From UBA6987 sp045617825 (lineage in GTDB: Bacteria > Bacillota > Clostridia > Lachnospirales > Lachnospiraceae), in assembly GCA_045617825.1 (NCBI GenBank), contig JAZLJI010000045.1:1-17612 (forward strand): a stretch of DNA of 17,612 nucleotides, given 5' to 3'. Below are positions 6,195-13,914 of the stretch, one piece after another; the stretch's first letter is position 1, and every line of letters starts with the position of its first letter. The notes beneath the pieces were generated by a model. The model had not been told where the DNA came from and searched no databases. It was given only the letters and a program-made list of their open reading frames with translations. The position numbers and the translations under genes were made by a program.

Positions 6195-8120
6195 ATGTCT
6201 ATTATCAATGCCGCCGGCGATCTTTTCAGCAGAGATACCGATCGGGAGACCTGTCTGAAGCAGTGGGAGCTTTTCATGAACGCGCAGCCCAAATGCCTGC
6301 TGTCCCCGGAGGAACTGACGGAGCTGATCCGGGAAGAGGAGCCGGAGTATCATTTTGAGCCTACGGAGGAAATGCTGCGGCAGGGGGAACAGCTGCGGGA
6401 TCAGATCCGTGAGGCCGTCCGCGACAACGCGATCCATTTCAAGCAGTCGGAATACGGTGCGTTAGCGTGCAGGCTGTTCTCGAAGCGCGACGAAAGCTCC
6501 TTCGGCAGCTACATCGAGAACTTCATGCCCGAGCGTCTGGAGGAAATGCGGACCGCCGCCGAGCTGACGGAGAAGAAGGATCCCCGGGCCGAGGAGATGC
6601 GCAGAAAGCTCCATAAGGCGGTGATGGAGCATTACATGAATAACGAAGAGGTGGCGAAGCTGAAGCGGGAGCTCGGCACCATGCCCCTGGAGGAGGCGGC
6701 GAAAAACTGGCCGAAGCTCAGCGCGGTGATCTATCTCAGCGACGCGCAGAATACCGTGGAGCCTTACCGGAGCTGGTACAGCGATGAGGAGCTCCGCCGC
6801 TATGCCGACGCCATGACGCCGGTCTTCGACGAGGGCTTCATCCTGGAAGGGAAAATGTCGCTGAAGGCCAGCAGTATCGGCCCGATGGTGGACGAGCAGC
6901 AGCTGCTGAAGCTGGACTCCAATCAGCTGTACGCCCTCTCGCAGAAGGCGGACGTTTTCGATTCCCCGCGGAACAATCCCTTTGAGGACGCCCGCGTCTG
7001 CGCGGCAATGCTGCCGAATAACGTGATCCGCCGCATCAACAAGGCGTTCGGCGACGATAACCGGACAGCCCCGCTGATGAGAAGCATTTTAGGTGAGCCC
7101 CTCGACACGCTGGACATCGAACGGAGCGTGTTCCGCAGACAGCTGCCGATGTATGCCGTTTCCCCGAAGCATCCGGAAAAGGACCCGCTGCTGGTCTTCG
7201 TGGATGCCCAGGGCCATATCCATACCGGCAAGGACGCGAAGGCCCTTTTTGCCGACGCTCCGATGCCGAAAAAGCCGGAGGCGCCGCAAAAGCGGACCGG
7301 GATCGGCGCCTGGTTCAGCAAGGTCTTCAATACTGCCTCGCACCGGCAGTATAAAGCGGACCAGGCCCGATACGAGGCGGAGATGAAGGACTATAAGCTC
7401 CTGAGCGAGCTGAAGCAGAATGTCGGCAGACTGGATTCTCCCGCCGCACTGGACCGTGCCAAGGAGAGCATGTTCCGCGAAAAATTCGGCAGATCCTCCG
7501 AGGAATATGCCAGAGAGCAGAATCTGGGAGGGACGCAGGCTCCGGAGCCTGCGGAGGTTTTCGAGCGGAAGCTGCGCTCGGCCGGCCTTCCCGAGGAGGT
7601 CCGTAGAGATCTGAAGCTCCTGTATGACTGCCTTCAGGAGGAAAAGGCCGCGCTTGAGGACAGCGCTTCGCTGCTGTCGGACCGGAACGCCTCGGCGGAT
7701 CTGGCGTTCCTCCGCAATACCGGCGCCGCGGCCATCATCTGCCACAAATCCGAAAAGCTGCTGCTCGACGAGGTAGACGCCCTGGCCGCGGAGCAGCCGC
7801 TCCATCCTCAGCTTTCCCCTGCGCTGGCGGGGCTGCTGCCGAAGGCGGGCACTGCCGATCCTAAGGCCGCGATCCAAAGCAGGCTCCACGAGCAGGTGCT
7901 GCGTCTGGCCGACGGTGAGCTGCTGCCGTACTATCAGCCGACGCAGAAGGACGTGCAGGAGCTCACGACCGGCTCCGCCGCGCAGAAGGCACGGACGGCG
8001 CAGGATATCCTGCTCAAGGCCGGCCAGGAGAAGGAGCGCCGGACCCAGAGCCCCGACGCGGCGGGCCTGAACAAGGACCGAGACCTGCTTAAGGAACTGC
8101 AGATCAAGGAGCTTCACTGA
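6195..8120 (+). CDS. Large cytoplasmic protein of unknown function
   Basis: A 641-residue protein I do not recognise. It has no signal peptide, no clear TM segment and no nucleotide-binding or catalytic motif that I can identify. Its composition is acidic/basic and largely helical. Residues 1-310 look like an alpha-helical domain (helices rich in E, R, L). At 325-345 there is a short beta-like stretch (PLLVFVDAQGHIHTG). A proline/lysine spacer (357-367) leads into an aromatic amphipathic segment (GIGAWFSKVFNTA, 369-381) and a charged helix (385-405), after which a second helical domain runs to a charged C terminus. GAGGAGAT lies 7 nt before the ATG at 6195. It follows garR by 42 bp and codon use matches its neighbours, so it is a genuine native gene, probably the last of the transporter cluster. 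A scaffold or regulatory role is possible but unproven. Confidence 0.85.
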   Translation: MSIINAAGDLFSRDTDRETCLKQWELFMNAQPKCLLSPEELTELIREEEPEYHFEPTEEMLRQGEQLRDQIREAVRDNAIHFKQSEYGALACRLFSKRDESSFGSYIENFMPERLEEMRTAAELTEKKDPRAEEMRRKLHKAVMEHYMNNEEVAKLKRELGTMPLEEAAKNWPKLSAVIYLSDAQNTVEPYRSWYSDEELRRYADAMTPVFDEGFILEGKMSLKASSIGPMVDEQQLLKLDSNQLYALSQKADVFDSPRNNPFEDARVCAAMLPNNVIRRINKAFGDDNRTAPLMRSILGEPLDTLDIERSVFRRQLPMYAVSPKHPEKDPLLVFVDAQGHIHTGKDAKALFADAPMPKKPEAPQKRTGIGAWFSKVFNTASHRQYKADQARYEAEMKDYKLLSELKQNVGRLDSPAALDRAKESMFREKFGRSSEEYAREQNLGGTQAPEPAEVFERKLRSAGLPEEVRRDLKLLYDCLQEEKAALEDSASLLSDRNASADLAFLRNTGAAAIICHKSEKLLLDEVDALAAEQPLHPQLSPALAGLLPKAGTADPKAAIQSRLHEQVLRLADGELLPYYQPTQKDVQELTTGSAAQKARTAQDILLKAGQEKERRTQSPDAAGLNKDRDLLKELQIKELH

Positions 8121-8151
8121 CCCTGCTCCCCGCCCGCAGCGGAAAAAGGGC

Positions 8152-8180
8152 TTGCGTAAAGCCTGCTTCAATGGTACAGT
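8152..8180 (+). promoter_or_regulatory. Probable promoter of the NAD salvage unit
   Basis: TTGCGT (8152-8157) and TACAGT (8175-8180) are spaced by 17 bp in the 101-bp gap before nadE. Each box matches consensus at four of six positions, so it would be of medium strength. No terminator for the preceding gene is visible, so read-through is also possible. Confidence 0.45.
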
Positions 8181-8221
8181 AAAGGGTAATCAATTGTTTC
8201 AGAAAGGAACGGTTTGAGCTG

Positions 8222-8941
8222 ATGAAAGAAGCCATTATTGCCTGGCTGAAGGAATATTTTGAAAAGAACGGTCACTGCAAGGCGGTGATCGGGATCTCCG
8301 GCGGGACGGATTCCTCCGTCTGCGCCGCCCTGCTGTGTGAAGCCATCGGCGCGGAAAACGTGATCGGCGTGCTGATGCCCAACGGCCGCCAGCATGATCT
8401 GGACGTGGCCCTGGCCCTGGTGGACTACCTGAAGATGCCCCGCTACGTCATCAACATCGAGGACCCCGTGAGGAACATCCACGATTTGGTGGCGGAGGCC
8501 GCCGGCTGCGAGCCCGACGACACCGACGCCTATAAGACCAATACGCCCTCCCGCGTGCGGATGACCGTGCTGTACGGGATCTGCGCCCTGGTGGGAGGCC
8601 GCGTGGCAAATACCTGCAATCTCTCGGAGGACTGGGTGGGTTATTCCACCAAATTCGGCGACGCGGCCGGTGACTTTACGATCCTGGCGACCGTCACCAA
8701 GACCGAGGTGCGGGAGCTGGGCCGGGAGCTGGGCCTGCCGGCGGTATTTACCGAGAAGGTGCCGGAGGACGGGATGAGCGGCAAGTCGGATGAGGAACGG
8801 CTGGGCTTTTCCTACGAGACGCTGGACCGGTACATCCGCACCGGGCTCTGCGAGGATGAAATGATCAAAGCCAAAATAGACCGGATGCACCGGGCTAATC
8901 TGCACAAGCTGCTGCCGATGCCCGGCTACGGGAAGGAGTAA
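8222..8941 (+). CDS. nadE: NAD synthetase, ammonia-dependent
   Basis: A 239-residue enzyme of the N-type ATP pyrophosphatase family that amidates deamido-NAD (nicotinic acid adenine dinucleotide) to NAD using ATP and ammonia. The PP-loop SGGTDSS is at 26-32, with Thr in place of the more usual Ile after SGG. The NaAD/ATP-binding segment NLSEDWVGYSTKFGD (133-147) and the C-terminal motif around KSDEERLGFSY (188-198) are typical. There is no glutaminase domain, so it must use free ammonia or another protein's amidotransferase. The best ribosome site (AGAAAGGA, 8201-8208) is 13 nt from the ATG, longer than usual, suggesting moderate initiation. The stop is 1 nt from the pncB start, so the pair is a tight operon. 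Confidence 0.95.
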   Translation: MKEAIIAWLKEYFEKNGHCKAVIGISGGTDSSVCAALLCEAIGAENVIGVLMPNGRQHDLDVALALVDYLKMPRYVINIEDPVRNIHDLVAEAAGCEPDDTDAYKTNTPSRVRMTVLYGICALVGGRVANTCNLSEDWVGYSTKFGDAAGDFTILATVTKTEVRELGRELGLPAVFTEKVPEDGMSGKSDEERLGFSYETLDRYIRTGLCEDEMIKAKIDRMHRANLHKLLPMPGYGKE

Positions 8942-8942
8942 T

Positions 8943-10145
8943 ATGAAACTGGAGCCTATCGTCATATCCCTGCTGGATACGGATCTGTACAAGTTCAACA
9001 TGAACCAGGTGATCTTCCACAAGCACACCAATTTAGTGGGAGAGTACCATTTCAAATGCCGCAACGAGAACGTGGTCTTCACTCAGGAGATGTTCGAGGA
9101 GATCAACGATCAGATCGACTACCTCTGCACGCTGCGCTTTACCAAGGAGGAGCTGGATTACCTGCGGAGCATCCGCTTCATCAAGCCCGACTACGTGGAA
9201 TTCCTCAGACTGTGGCATCCCATCCGGGACTACGTGCATACGGCACTGTCTCCCGAGGGACAGCTGACGGTCCACGTGAACGGACCGCTGTTCTCCGCCA
9301 TGCAGTTCGAGATCTATCTGCTGGAGATCATCAACGAGACCTATTTCCGCTATCAGTACGACTACGACGAGCTGCTGGATTCCGCCAAGGAACGGCTGAA
9401 TCAGAAGGTCGAGGACTTTAACAGCGGAAAATACACCTTCAGATTTGCCGAATTCGGCTGCCGCAGACGGCTGTCCCGGGAATTCGAGGGCTATGCCATC
9501 AAGCATCTGGCGGAGAAGACGCAGAACCTGGTGGGCACCTCCAACGTCTACTTCGCCCATAAGTTCGGCCTGACCCCCATCGGCACCTATGCGCACGAGT
9601 ACGTGCAGATGTTCCAGGGCATCGGCTCCATCCCCCTGTCCTACACCAACTACTACGCCATGAAGGACTGGTACGCGGAGTATCAGGGCGATAACGGTAC
9701 CGCTCTGTCGGATACCATCACCACGGACCTGTTCCTGCTGGACTTCAACCGGAGCATGGTGAACAACTACACCGGCGTGCGGCACGATTCCTCCGACCCC
9801 TACGAATGGGGCGAGAAGATCATCGCGCATTACAAGAAATTCGGCGTGGATCCCCGGACCAAGACCCTGCTGTTCTCCGACAGCCTGAACTTCGACAAGG
9901 CCCAGCAGATCTACGAATACTTCAAGGACAAGGCCAAGGTGGCCTTCGGCATCGGCACCTTCGTGGCCAACGATACCTTTGCCGAGCCGCTCAACATCGT
10001 GATCAAGCTGCAGTACGTGAACGGACGGCCGGTGGCCAAGCTTTCGGACACGCCCGGCAAGGCCATGTGCGACGATCCCGAGTACCTGAAATATCTGAAG
10101 TCTTCCGTGGAATTCCGCCTGGAGCGGGAGCAGATGAAGCCCTGA
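8943..10145 (+). CDS. pncB: Nicotinate phosphoribosyltransferase
   Basis: A 400-residue enzyme converting nicotinic acid and PRPP to nicotinic acid mononucleotide, the first step of the Preiss-Handler route. The N-terminal LLDTDLYKFNMNQ (10-22), the FGCRRRLS segment (171-178) and GTYAHEYVQ (214-222) are family hallmarks. His218 corresponds to the histidine that is autophosphorylated in characterised enzymes. Its length matches the short E. coli-type PncB (about 400 residues) rather than the longer enzyme of about 490 residues common in Bacillus. GGAAGGAG ends 4 nt before the ATG and overlaps the nadE reading frame, so the two are almost certainly translated together. Confidence 0.95.
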   Translation: MKLEPIVISLLDTDLYKFNMNQVIFHKHTNLVGEYHFKCRNENVVFTQEMFEEINDQIDYLCTLRFTKEELDYLRSIRFIKPDYVEFLRLWHPIRDYVHTALSPEGQLTVHVNGPLFSAMQFEIYLLEIINETYFRYQYDYDELLDSAKERLNQKVEDFNSGKYTFRFAEFGCRRRLSREFEGYAIKHLAEKTQNLVGTSNVYFAHKFGLTPIGTYAHEYVQMFQGIGSIPLSYTNYYAMKDWYAEYQGDNGTALSDTITTDLFLLDFNRSMVNNYTGVRHDSSDPYEWGEKIIAHYKKFGVDPRTKTLLFSDSLNFDKAQQIYEYFKDKAKVAFGIGTFVANDTFAEPLNIVIKLQYVNGRPVAKLSDTPGKAMCDDPEYLKYLKSSVEFRLEREQMKP

Positions 10146-10155
10146 GGAGAACGTC

Positions 10156-10770
10156 ATGCCGAGGAAACCGTACGGAACAGGCCTGGTGCTGGGCCGCTTT
10201 CAGGGCCTGCACAAGGGCCACGAGGCAGTGATCCGCCGGGCGCTTTCCCTTTGCCGGAAGGTCTGCGTGATGATCGGCTCCGCCGATAAGGAGGGCACGC
10301 CCCATAATCCCTTCTCCCTGGCCCTGCGCCGGGAAATGCTGGAGCGGGTATTTGCCCCGGAGCTCCGCAGGGGCCGGCTGGTGATCTATCCGCTGCCGGA
10401 CCTGGGCGTGGGGAACGTCCCTGCCTGGGGCGATTACGTGCTGGAGAACGCCGAGCGCTGTCTGGGCAAGCCGGACTGCGTGGTCTACGGCGACGAGGAC
10501 AAATGCCGGACCTGGTTCCCGAACCACCCGGAGATCTGCTTTGAGACCCTGGACCGGCAGGAGATCGCCATGACCGGAACGAAGCTGCGCGGTCTCATCC
10601 TGGCAGGAGACCGGGAGACCTTTGAAGCCTATACCCACCCCGCCCTGCACGGGCTGTTTGACGCGCTGCGGAAGGAACTGCTGGAGGCGGAGGCCGGCGG
10701 CCTGCCGGATAATATCCCGGATGCCATGCCGGGAGCCTGCGCAGGCGTCCCCGCAGGACAAACGCCCTGA
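10156..10770 (+). CDS. HxGH nucleotidyltransferase, NMN/NaMN adenylyltransferase (NadM-like)
   Basis: A 204-residue member of the nucleotidyltransferase alpha/beta-phosphodiesterase superfamily. GRFQGLHKGH (13-22) contains the ATP-binding HxGH motif (HKGH, 19-22). NPFSLALRREML (51-62) and MTGTKLRGLILAGD (139-152) match the ENPF...R and SGTxIR...G segments of the archaeal-type NadM and NadR adenylyltransferase domain. It should transfer AMP from ATP to nicotinamide mononucleotide or nicotinic acid mononucleotide. Placement 10 bp after pncB and downstream of nadE suggests it supplies the middle step that NadD usually performs. GAGGAGA (10144-10150) overlaps the pncB stop and lies 5 nt before the ATG. 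The last 25 residues (Gly/Pro/Ala-rich) extend beyond the core fold. A related adenylyl- or cytidylyltransferase with another substrate is the alternative. Confidence 0.8.
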   Translation: MPRKPYGTGLVLGRFQGLHKGHEAVIRRALSLCRKVCVMIGSADKEGTPHNPFSLALRREMLERVFAPELRRGRLVIYPLPDLGVGNVPAWGDYVLENAERCLGKPDCVVYGDEDKCRTWFPNHPEICFETLDRQEIAMTGTKLRGLILAGDRETFEAYTHPALHGLFDALRKELLEAEAGGLPDNIPDAMPGACAGVPAGQTP

Positions 10771-10799
10771 ACGCAGGGCCCCCCGAAAAGGAGAGAACG

Positions 10800-11579
10800 A
10801 TGAGTGTCGATATTCAGGTGACCAGTCTGGCCAAGCGCGCCATAGCCTTTGGTCTGGACGCCATTCTTTACATTATTATGTCCGTTCTGGGAATGCTGAT
10901 CCTCGGAACGGTCACCCGCTGGGACGTCAAGATCACGGACCTCTTCAAGGACGGCTACGACCGCTATGAGGCGGAATACGGGGTCGATTTCGATATCACC
11001 CAGGAGGAGTACGAGCAGCTGCCCGAGGCGGAGCAGAAGAAATTCGACGAGGCCTGGGAGGCGATGCATACCGACGAGACCGTCGTCGCGCAGCTCATCG
11101 AGGTGCTGCGGCTGACCGTGCTGGTCGTGTCGCTGGGAATGCTGTTCGGCATGGTGACTCAGGAGCTGCTGTTCCCGCTGTGGCTGAAAAACGGCCAGAC
11201 CCTGGGCAAGAAGCTGATGGGGATCTGCGTGATCCATACCAACGGCCTGGTGATCAACTTCCGTACCATGCTGGTCCGGGCCCTGCTGGGCAAATACGTC
11301 ATCGAGCTCCTGATCCCGGCCGTTCTGGCCATCCTGGTGCTGTTCAACGTGCTGGGCAGTCTGGGCCTTCTGGTCGCCGCCGGCGTGCTGATCGCGCAGG
11401 TGGTGCTGTATTTTACCAAGGAGCTGCATACGCCGGTCCATGATATCCTGGCCGATACCGCCGTGGTGGATTTCGGCAGCCAGACGATCTTCGAGACGGA
11501 AGAGGAGCTGGAGGAGTATTTAGCCAGACTGGAAGCGGAACGGAAGAACCGGGCACGCTATAATTATTCTCAGTATTAA
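10800..11579 (+). CDS. RDD-family integral membrane protein
   Basis: A 259-residue membrane protein. The RDD signature is visible: Arg13 and Asp20 (AKRAIAFGLDAILY) at the start of TM1 (about 16-38), the conserved NGQTLGKKLMGICV segment (131-144) after TM2 (about 98-120), and DILADTAVV (215-223) near the end. Two further TM segments lie at about 166-184 and 186-206. An acidic, aromatic-rich stretch of about 55 residues (41-95) separates TM1 and TM2, and a charged cytoplasmic tail follows residue 225. Some RDD proteins are proposed to be ion or compatible-solute transporters, but most are unassigned. AAGGAG lies 6 nt before the ATG and the gene starts 29 bp after the adenylyltransferase. No link to NAD metabolism is evident from the sequence. 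Confidence 0.85.
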   Translation: MSVDIQVTSLAKRAIAFGLDAILYIIMSVLGMLILGTVTRWDVKITDLFKDGYDRYEAEYGVDFDITQEEYEQLPEAEQKKFDEAWEAMHTDETVVAQLIEVLRLTVLVVSLGMLFGMVTQELLFPLWLKNGQTLGKKLMGICVIHTNGLVINFRTMLVRALLGKYVIELLIPAVLAILVLFNVLGSLGLLVAAGVLIAQVVLYFTKELHTPVHDILADTAVVDFGSQTIFETEEELEEYLARLEAERKNRARYNYSQY

Positions 11580-11601
11580 GCCTGATGGGAGAAAAACGGC
11601 A

Positions 11602-12699
11602 ATGAAAGTCGTATTGCAGGAGCTGACCAAGATCTTTCCCAACCGCAGGAAGGGGGCTGCCGACGTGGTGGCCGTGGACCGGTTTTCCTTCGAGATCCCC
11701 GACGGGAAGCTGATCGGGCTTCTCGGTCCCTCCGGCTGCGGAAAGAGCACGACCTTAAATATGATCAGCGGTCTGGAAAAGCCGACGTCCGGGAAGATAT
11801 TCTTCGGGGACATCGACGTGACGGAGCTGCCTCCGGAGAACCGGGGCGTGGGACTGGTGTTCCAGAATTACGCCCTGTATCCGCACATGACCGTGAAGCA
11901 GAATATCCTTTTCCCGCTGCAGAACCTGAAGGGCGAGGAAAAGCTGAGCAAGCAGGAAATGCTGGACCGGATGCTGAAGGCGGCGAAGACCGTGCAGATC
12001 GACGCGCTGCTGGACCGGAAGCCCTCCGAGCTTTCCGGCGGTCAGCAGCAGCGGGTAGCAATCGCCCGGGCCCTGGTGAAGACGCCCCGGGTGCTGCTGC
12101 TGGATGAGCCGCTGTCCAATCTGGACGCCCGGCTGAGGCTGCAGACCCGGGAAGAGATCCGGCGCATCCAGCGGGAGACCGGGCTCACCACGGTGTTCGT
12201 GACCCATGATCAGGAGGAGGCCATGTCCATTTCCGACCTGATTGTGGTGATGAAGGAGGGCGTGGTGCAGCAGATCGGCAGACCGCAGGAGGTCTATGAC
12301 GATCCGGTCAATCTGTTCGTCGCCAAATTCCTGGGGACGCCGCCCATCAACGTCTTCGAGGGGCAGGTCGCGCGAGGAAGGGTCCTTATCGGCACCGACG
12401 CGGTGGCCGAGGCGCCCGGCGTGAAGGATCAGCCGGTCTGGGTGGGCATCCGCCCGGAGGGCTTTGTGCTGAAGGCTGACGGCGCCCTGCGCTGCGCGCT
12501 GAAGAGCGTGGAGGTCATGGGCCGGGACGTTTCCGTGGTCTCCGCCAATGCCGCCTTTACCGGCACCGAGATCCGCTCCATCGTGGACGCGGACATGCGG
12601 AGCAGCATCGGCGGCGATACGGTGCGCTACGATATCCGCCCCGACAAGCTGTTTATTTTCGACCGGGATACGGAGGAACGCATTCCCGCCGGTAAGTAA
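11602..12699 (+). CDS. Sugar ABC importer ATPase, MalK/UgpC/MsmK family
   Basis: A 365-residue ATPase that energises carbohydrate importers by binding to their membrane subunits on the cytoplasmic face. Walker A GPSGCGKS (42-49), Q88, signature LSGGQ (144-148), Walker B VLLLDEP (164-170), SNLD (172-175) and His202 are all present. The MalK-type C-terminal regulatory (TOBE) domain occupies about 245-365, beginning near FLGTPPINVFEG. ELPPENRGVGLVFQNYALYP is characteristic of the family. No binding-protein or permease genes lie within the window, so it probably serves importers encoded elsewhere, as MsmK and MsiK do. GGGAGA lies 9 nt before the ATG, and the gap to the RDD gene is 22 bp. The exact sugar set cannot be read from sequence. 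Confidence 0.92.
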   Translation: MKVVLQELTKIFPNRRKGAADVVAVDRFSFEIPDGKLIGLLGPSGCGKSTTLNMISGLEKPTSGKIFFGDIDVTELPPENRGVGLVFQNYALYPHMTVKQNILFPLQNLKGEEKLSKQEMLDRMLKAAKTVQIDALLDRKPSELSGGQQQRVAIARALVKTPRVLLLDEPLSNLDARLRLQTREEIRRIQRETGLTTVFVTHDQEEAMSISDLIVVMKEGVVQQIGRPQEVYDDPVNLFVAKFLGTPPINVFEGQVARGRVLIGTDAVAEAPGVKDQPVWVGIRPEGFVLKADGALRCALKSVEVMGRDVSVVSANAAFTGTEIRSIVDADMRSSIGGDTVRYDIRPDKLFIFDRDTEERIPAGK

Positions 12700-12715
12700 A
12701 AGACGGAAAAAGCGC

Positions 12716-12744
12716 TGGTCATTTGCCGGCGGCTATGCTATAAT
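12716..12744 (+). promoter_or_regulatory. Extended -10 promoter of serC
   Basis: TATAAT (12739-12744) is preceded by TGC, giving an extended -10 element. TGGTCA (12716-12721) lies 17 bp upstream as a four-of-six -35 box. The predicted start near 12751 gives a leader of about 29 nt, too short for a riboswitch. It makes serC an independent transcription unit from the upstream ATPase gene. Confidence 0.75.
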
Positions 12745-12779
12745 CGACCAAGCTTTGACAGCTACAGAGGAGGTTTCCT

Positions 12780-13865
12780 ATGAATTACGACCGTACATAT
12801 AATTTCTCCGCAGGCCCTGCGATGATGCCCGAACCCGTGCTGGAGGAGATCCGGGACGAAATGATGAACTACCGCGGCAGCGGTATGTGCGTCATGGAGA
12901 TGAGCCACCGCTCCAAGACCTACGAGGCGATCATCCATGAGACCGAGGCGGATCTGCGGAAGCTGATGGGAATCCCGGACAATTATAAGGTGCTTTTCGT
13001 CCAGGGCGGCGGCACGCTGCAGTTTGCCATGGTGCCGATGAACCTGATGAAGAACGGCGTGGCAGCCTACATCGAGACCGGCGCCTGGTCCAAGAAGGCC
13101 ATTGCCGAAGCCAAAAAATACGGCGAGGTCAAAATCGTCGCTTCCTCCAAGGATAAGAATTTCAGCTATATTCCCGACTGCTCCGACCTGGACATCCCGG
13201 AAGAGGCGGATTACGTTTACATCTGCGAAAACGAGACGATCCACGGCGTGGAATATGCGAAGCTCCCCGATACCAAGGGTCACATCCTGGTGGCGGACCA
13301 GTCCTCCATGTTCCTGTCCCGTCCCTGCAACGTGGCGGATTACGGCCTGATCTGGGCCGGTGTCCAGAAGAACGTGGGACCTGCCGGTCTGGCCATCGTG
13401 ATCATCCGCGAGGACCTGATCCGGGAGGATCTGCCGAGCTTCGTGCCCACCTACCTGAGCTACAAGACCCATGCGGACAACGAATCTATGTACAACACCC
13501 CCAACGCCTGGGCGATCTACTGCTGCGGCAAGGTCTTCAAATACCTGCTGGCAAACGGCGGCCTGGAGGGCGCCAAGGCCAGAAACGACGCCAAGGCGAA
13601 GATTCTGTACGATTTCCTGGAGGGCAGCCGCTTCTTCACCAGCGTAGCCAGACCGGAGGACCGTTCCAACATGAACGTCACCTTTACCGCGCCCACGCCG
13701 GAGGACGATGCCGCGGTGGTGAAGGCCTCCGTCGCTGCCGGCTTCGATAATCTGAAGGGCCACCGCAGCGTCGGCGGTCTGAGAGCCTCCATTTACAACG
13801 CCATGCCCCGGGAGGGCGTGGAAGCGCTGGTGGAATTCCTGAAGGCCTACGAGGCCGCTCACTAA
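12780..13865 (+). CDS. serC: Phosphoserine aminotransferase
   Basis: A 361-residue class V PLP aminotransferase converting 3-phosphohydroxypyruvate and glutamate to O-phosphoserine, the second step of serine synthesis. The N-terminal YNFSAGPAMMPEPVLEE (7-23) and SHRSKTYEAI (42-51) are diagnostic. FVQGGGTLQFAMVPMNL (73-89) binds the cofactor phosphate, VADQSSMFLSRP (171-182) supplies Asp173 to the pyridine nitrogen, and GVQKNVGPAG (194-203) carries the Schiff-base Lys197. The length matches the family. AGGAGG lies 6 nt before the ATG. In many Clostridia serC is followed by serA and then a DUF1015 gene; here DUF1015 follows with no serA between them. Confidence 0.97.
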   Translation: MNYDRTYNFSAGPAMMPEPVLEEIRDEMMNYRGSGMCVMEMSHRSKTYEAIIHETEADLRKLMGIPDNYKVLFVQGGGTLQFAMVPMNLMKNGVAAYIETGAWSKKAIAEAKKYGEVKIVASSKDKNFSYIPDCSDLDIPEEADYVYICENETIHGVEYAKLPDTKGHILVADQSSMFLSRPCNVADYGLIWAGVQKNVGPAGLAIVIIREDLIREDLPSFVPTYLSYKTHADNESMYNTPNAWAIYCCGKVFKYLLANGGLEGAKARNDAKAKILYDFLEGSRFFTSVARPEDRSNMNVTFTAPTPEDDAAVVKASVAAGFDNLKGHRSVGGLRASIYNAMPREGVEALVEFLKAYEAAH

Positions 13866-13878
13866 GCCCCCGGGCGAA

Positions 13879-13907
13879 GCTCAAGGGAGCCGGCCGCGGC
13901 TTTGAGC
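13879..13907. repeat. Hairpin 1 in the serC-DUF1015 gap
   Basis: Arms GCTCAA and TTGAGC (13879-13884, 13902-13907) enclose an inner stem AGCC/GGCT with a ggg bulge on the left side and the loop ggccgc. It starts 14 nt after the serC stop. No T-run follows, so it is not an intrinsic terminator by itself; it may protect the serC mRNA 3' end or be part of an intergenic repeat unit. Confidence 0.5.
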
Positions 13908-13914
13908 GACTTCA

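Noticed and set aside
8121..8221. Possible riboswitch before nadE
   Set aside because: The gap is only 101 bp, the likely transcript start near 8187 leaves about 35 nt, and no structured aptamer is visible.
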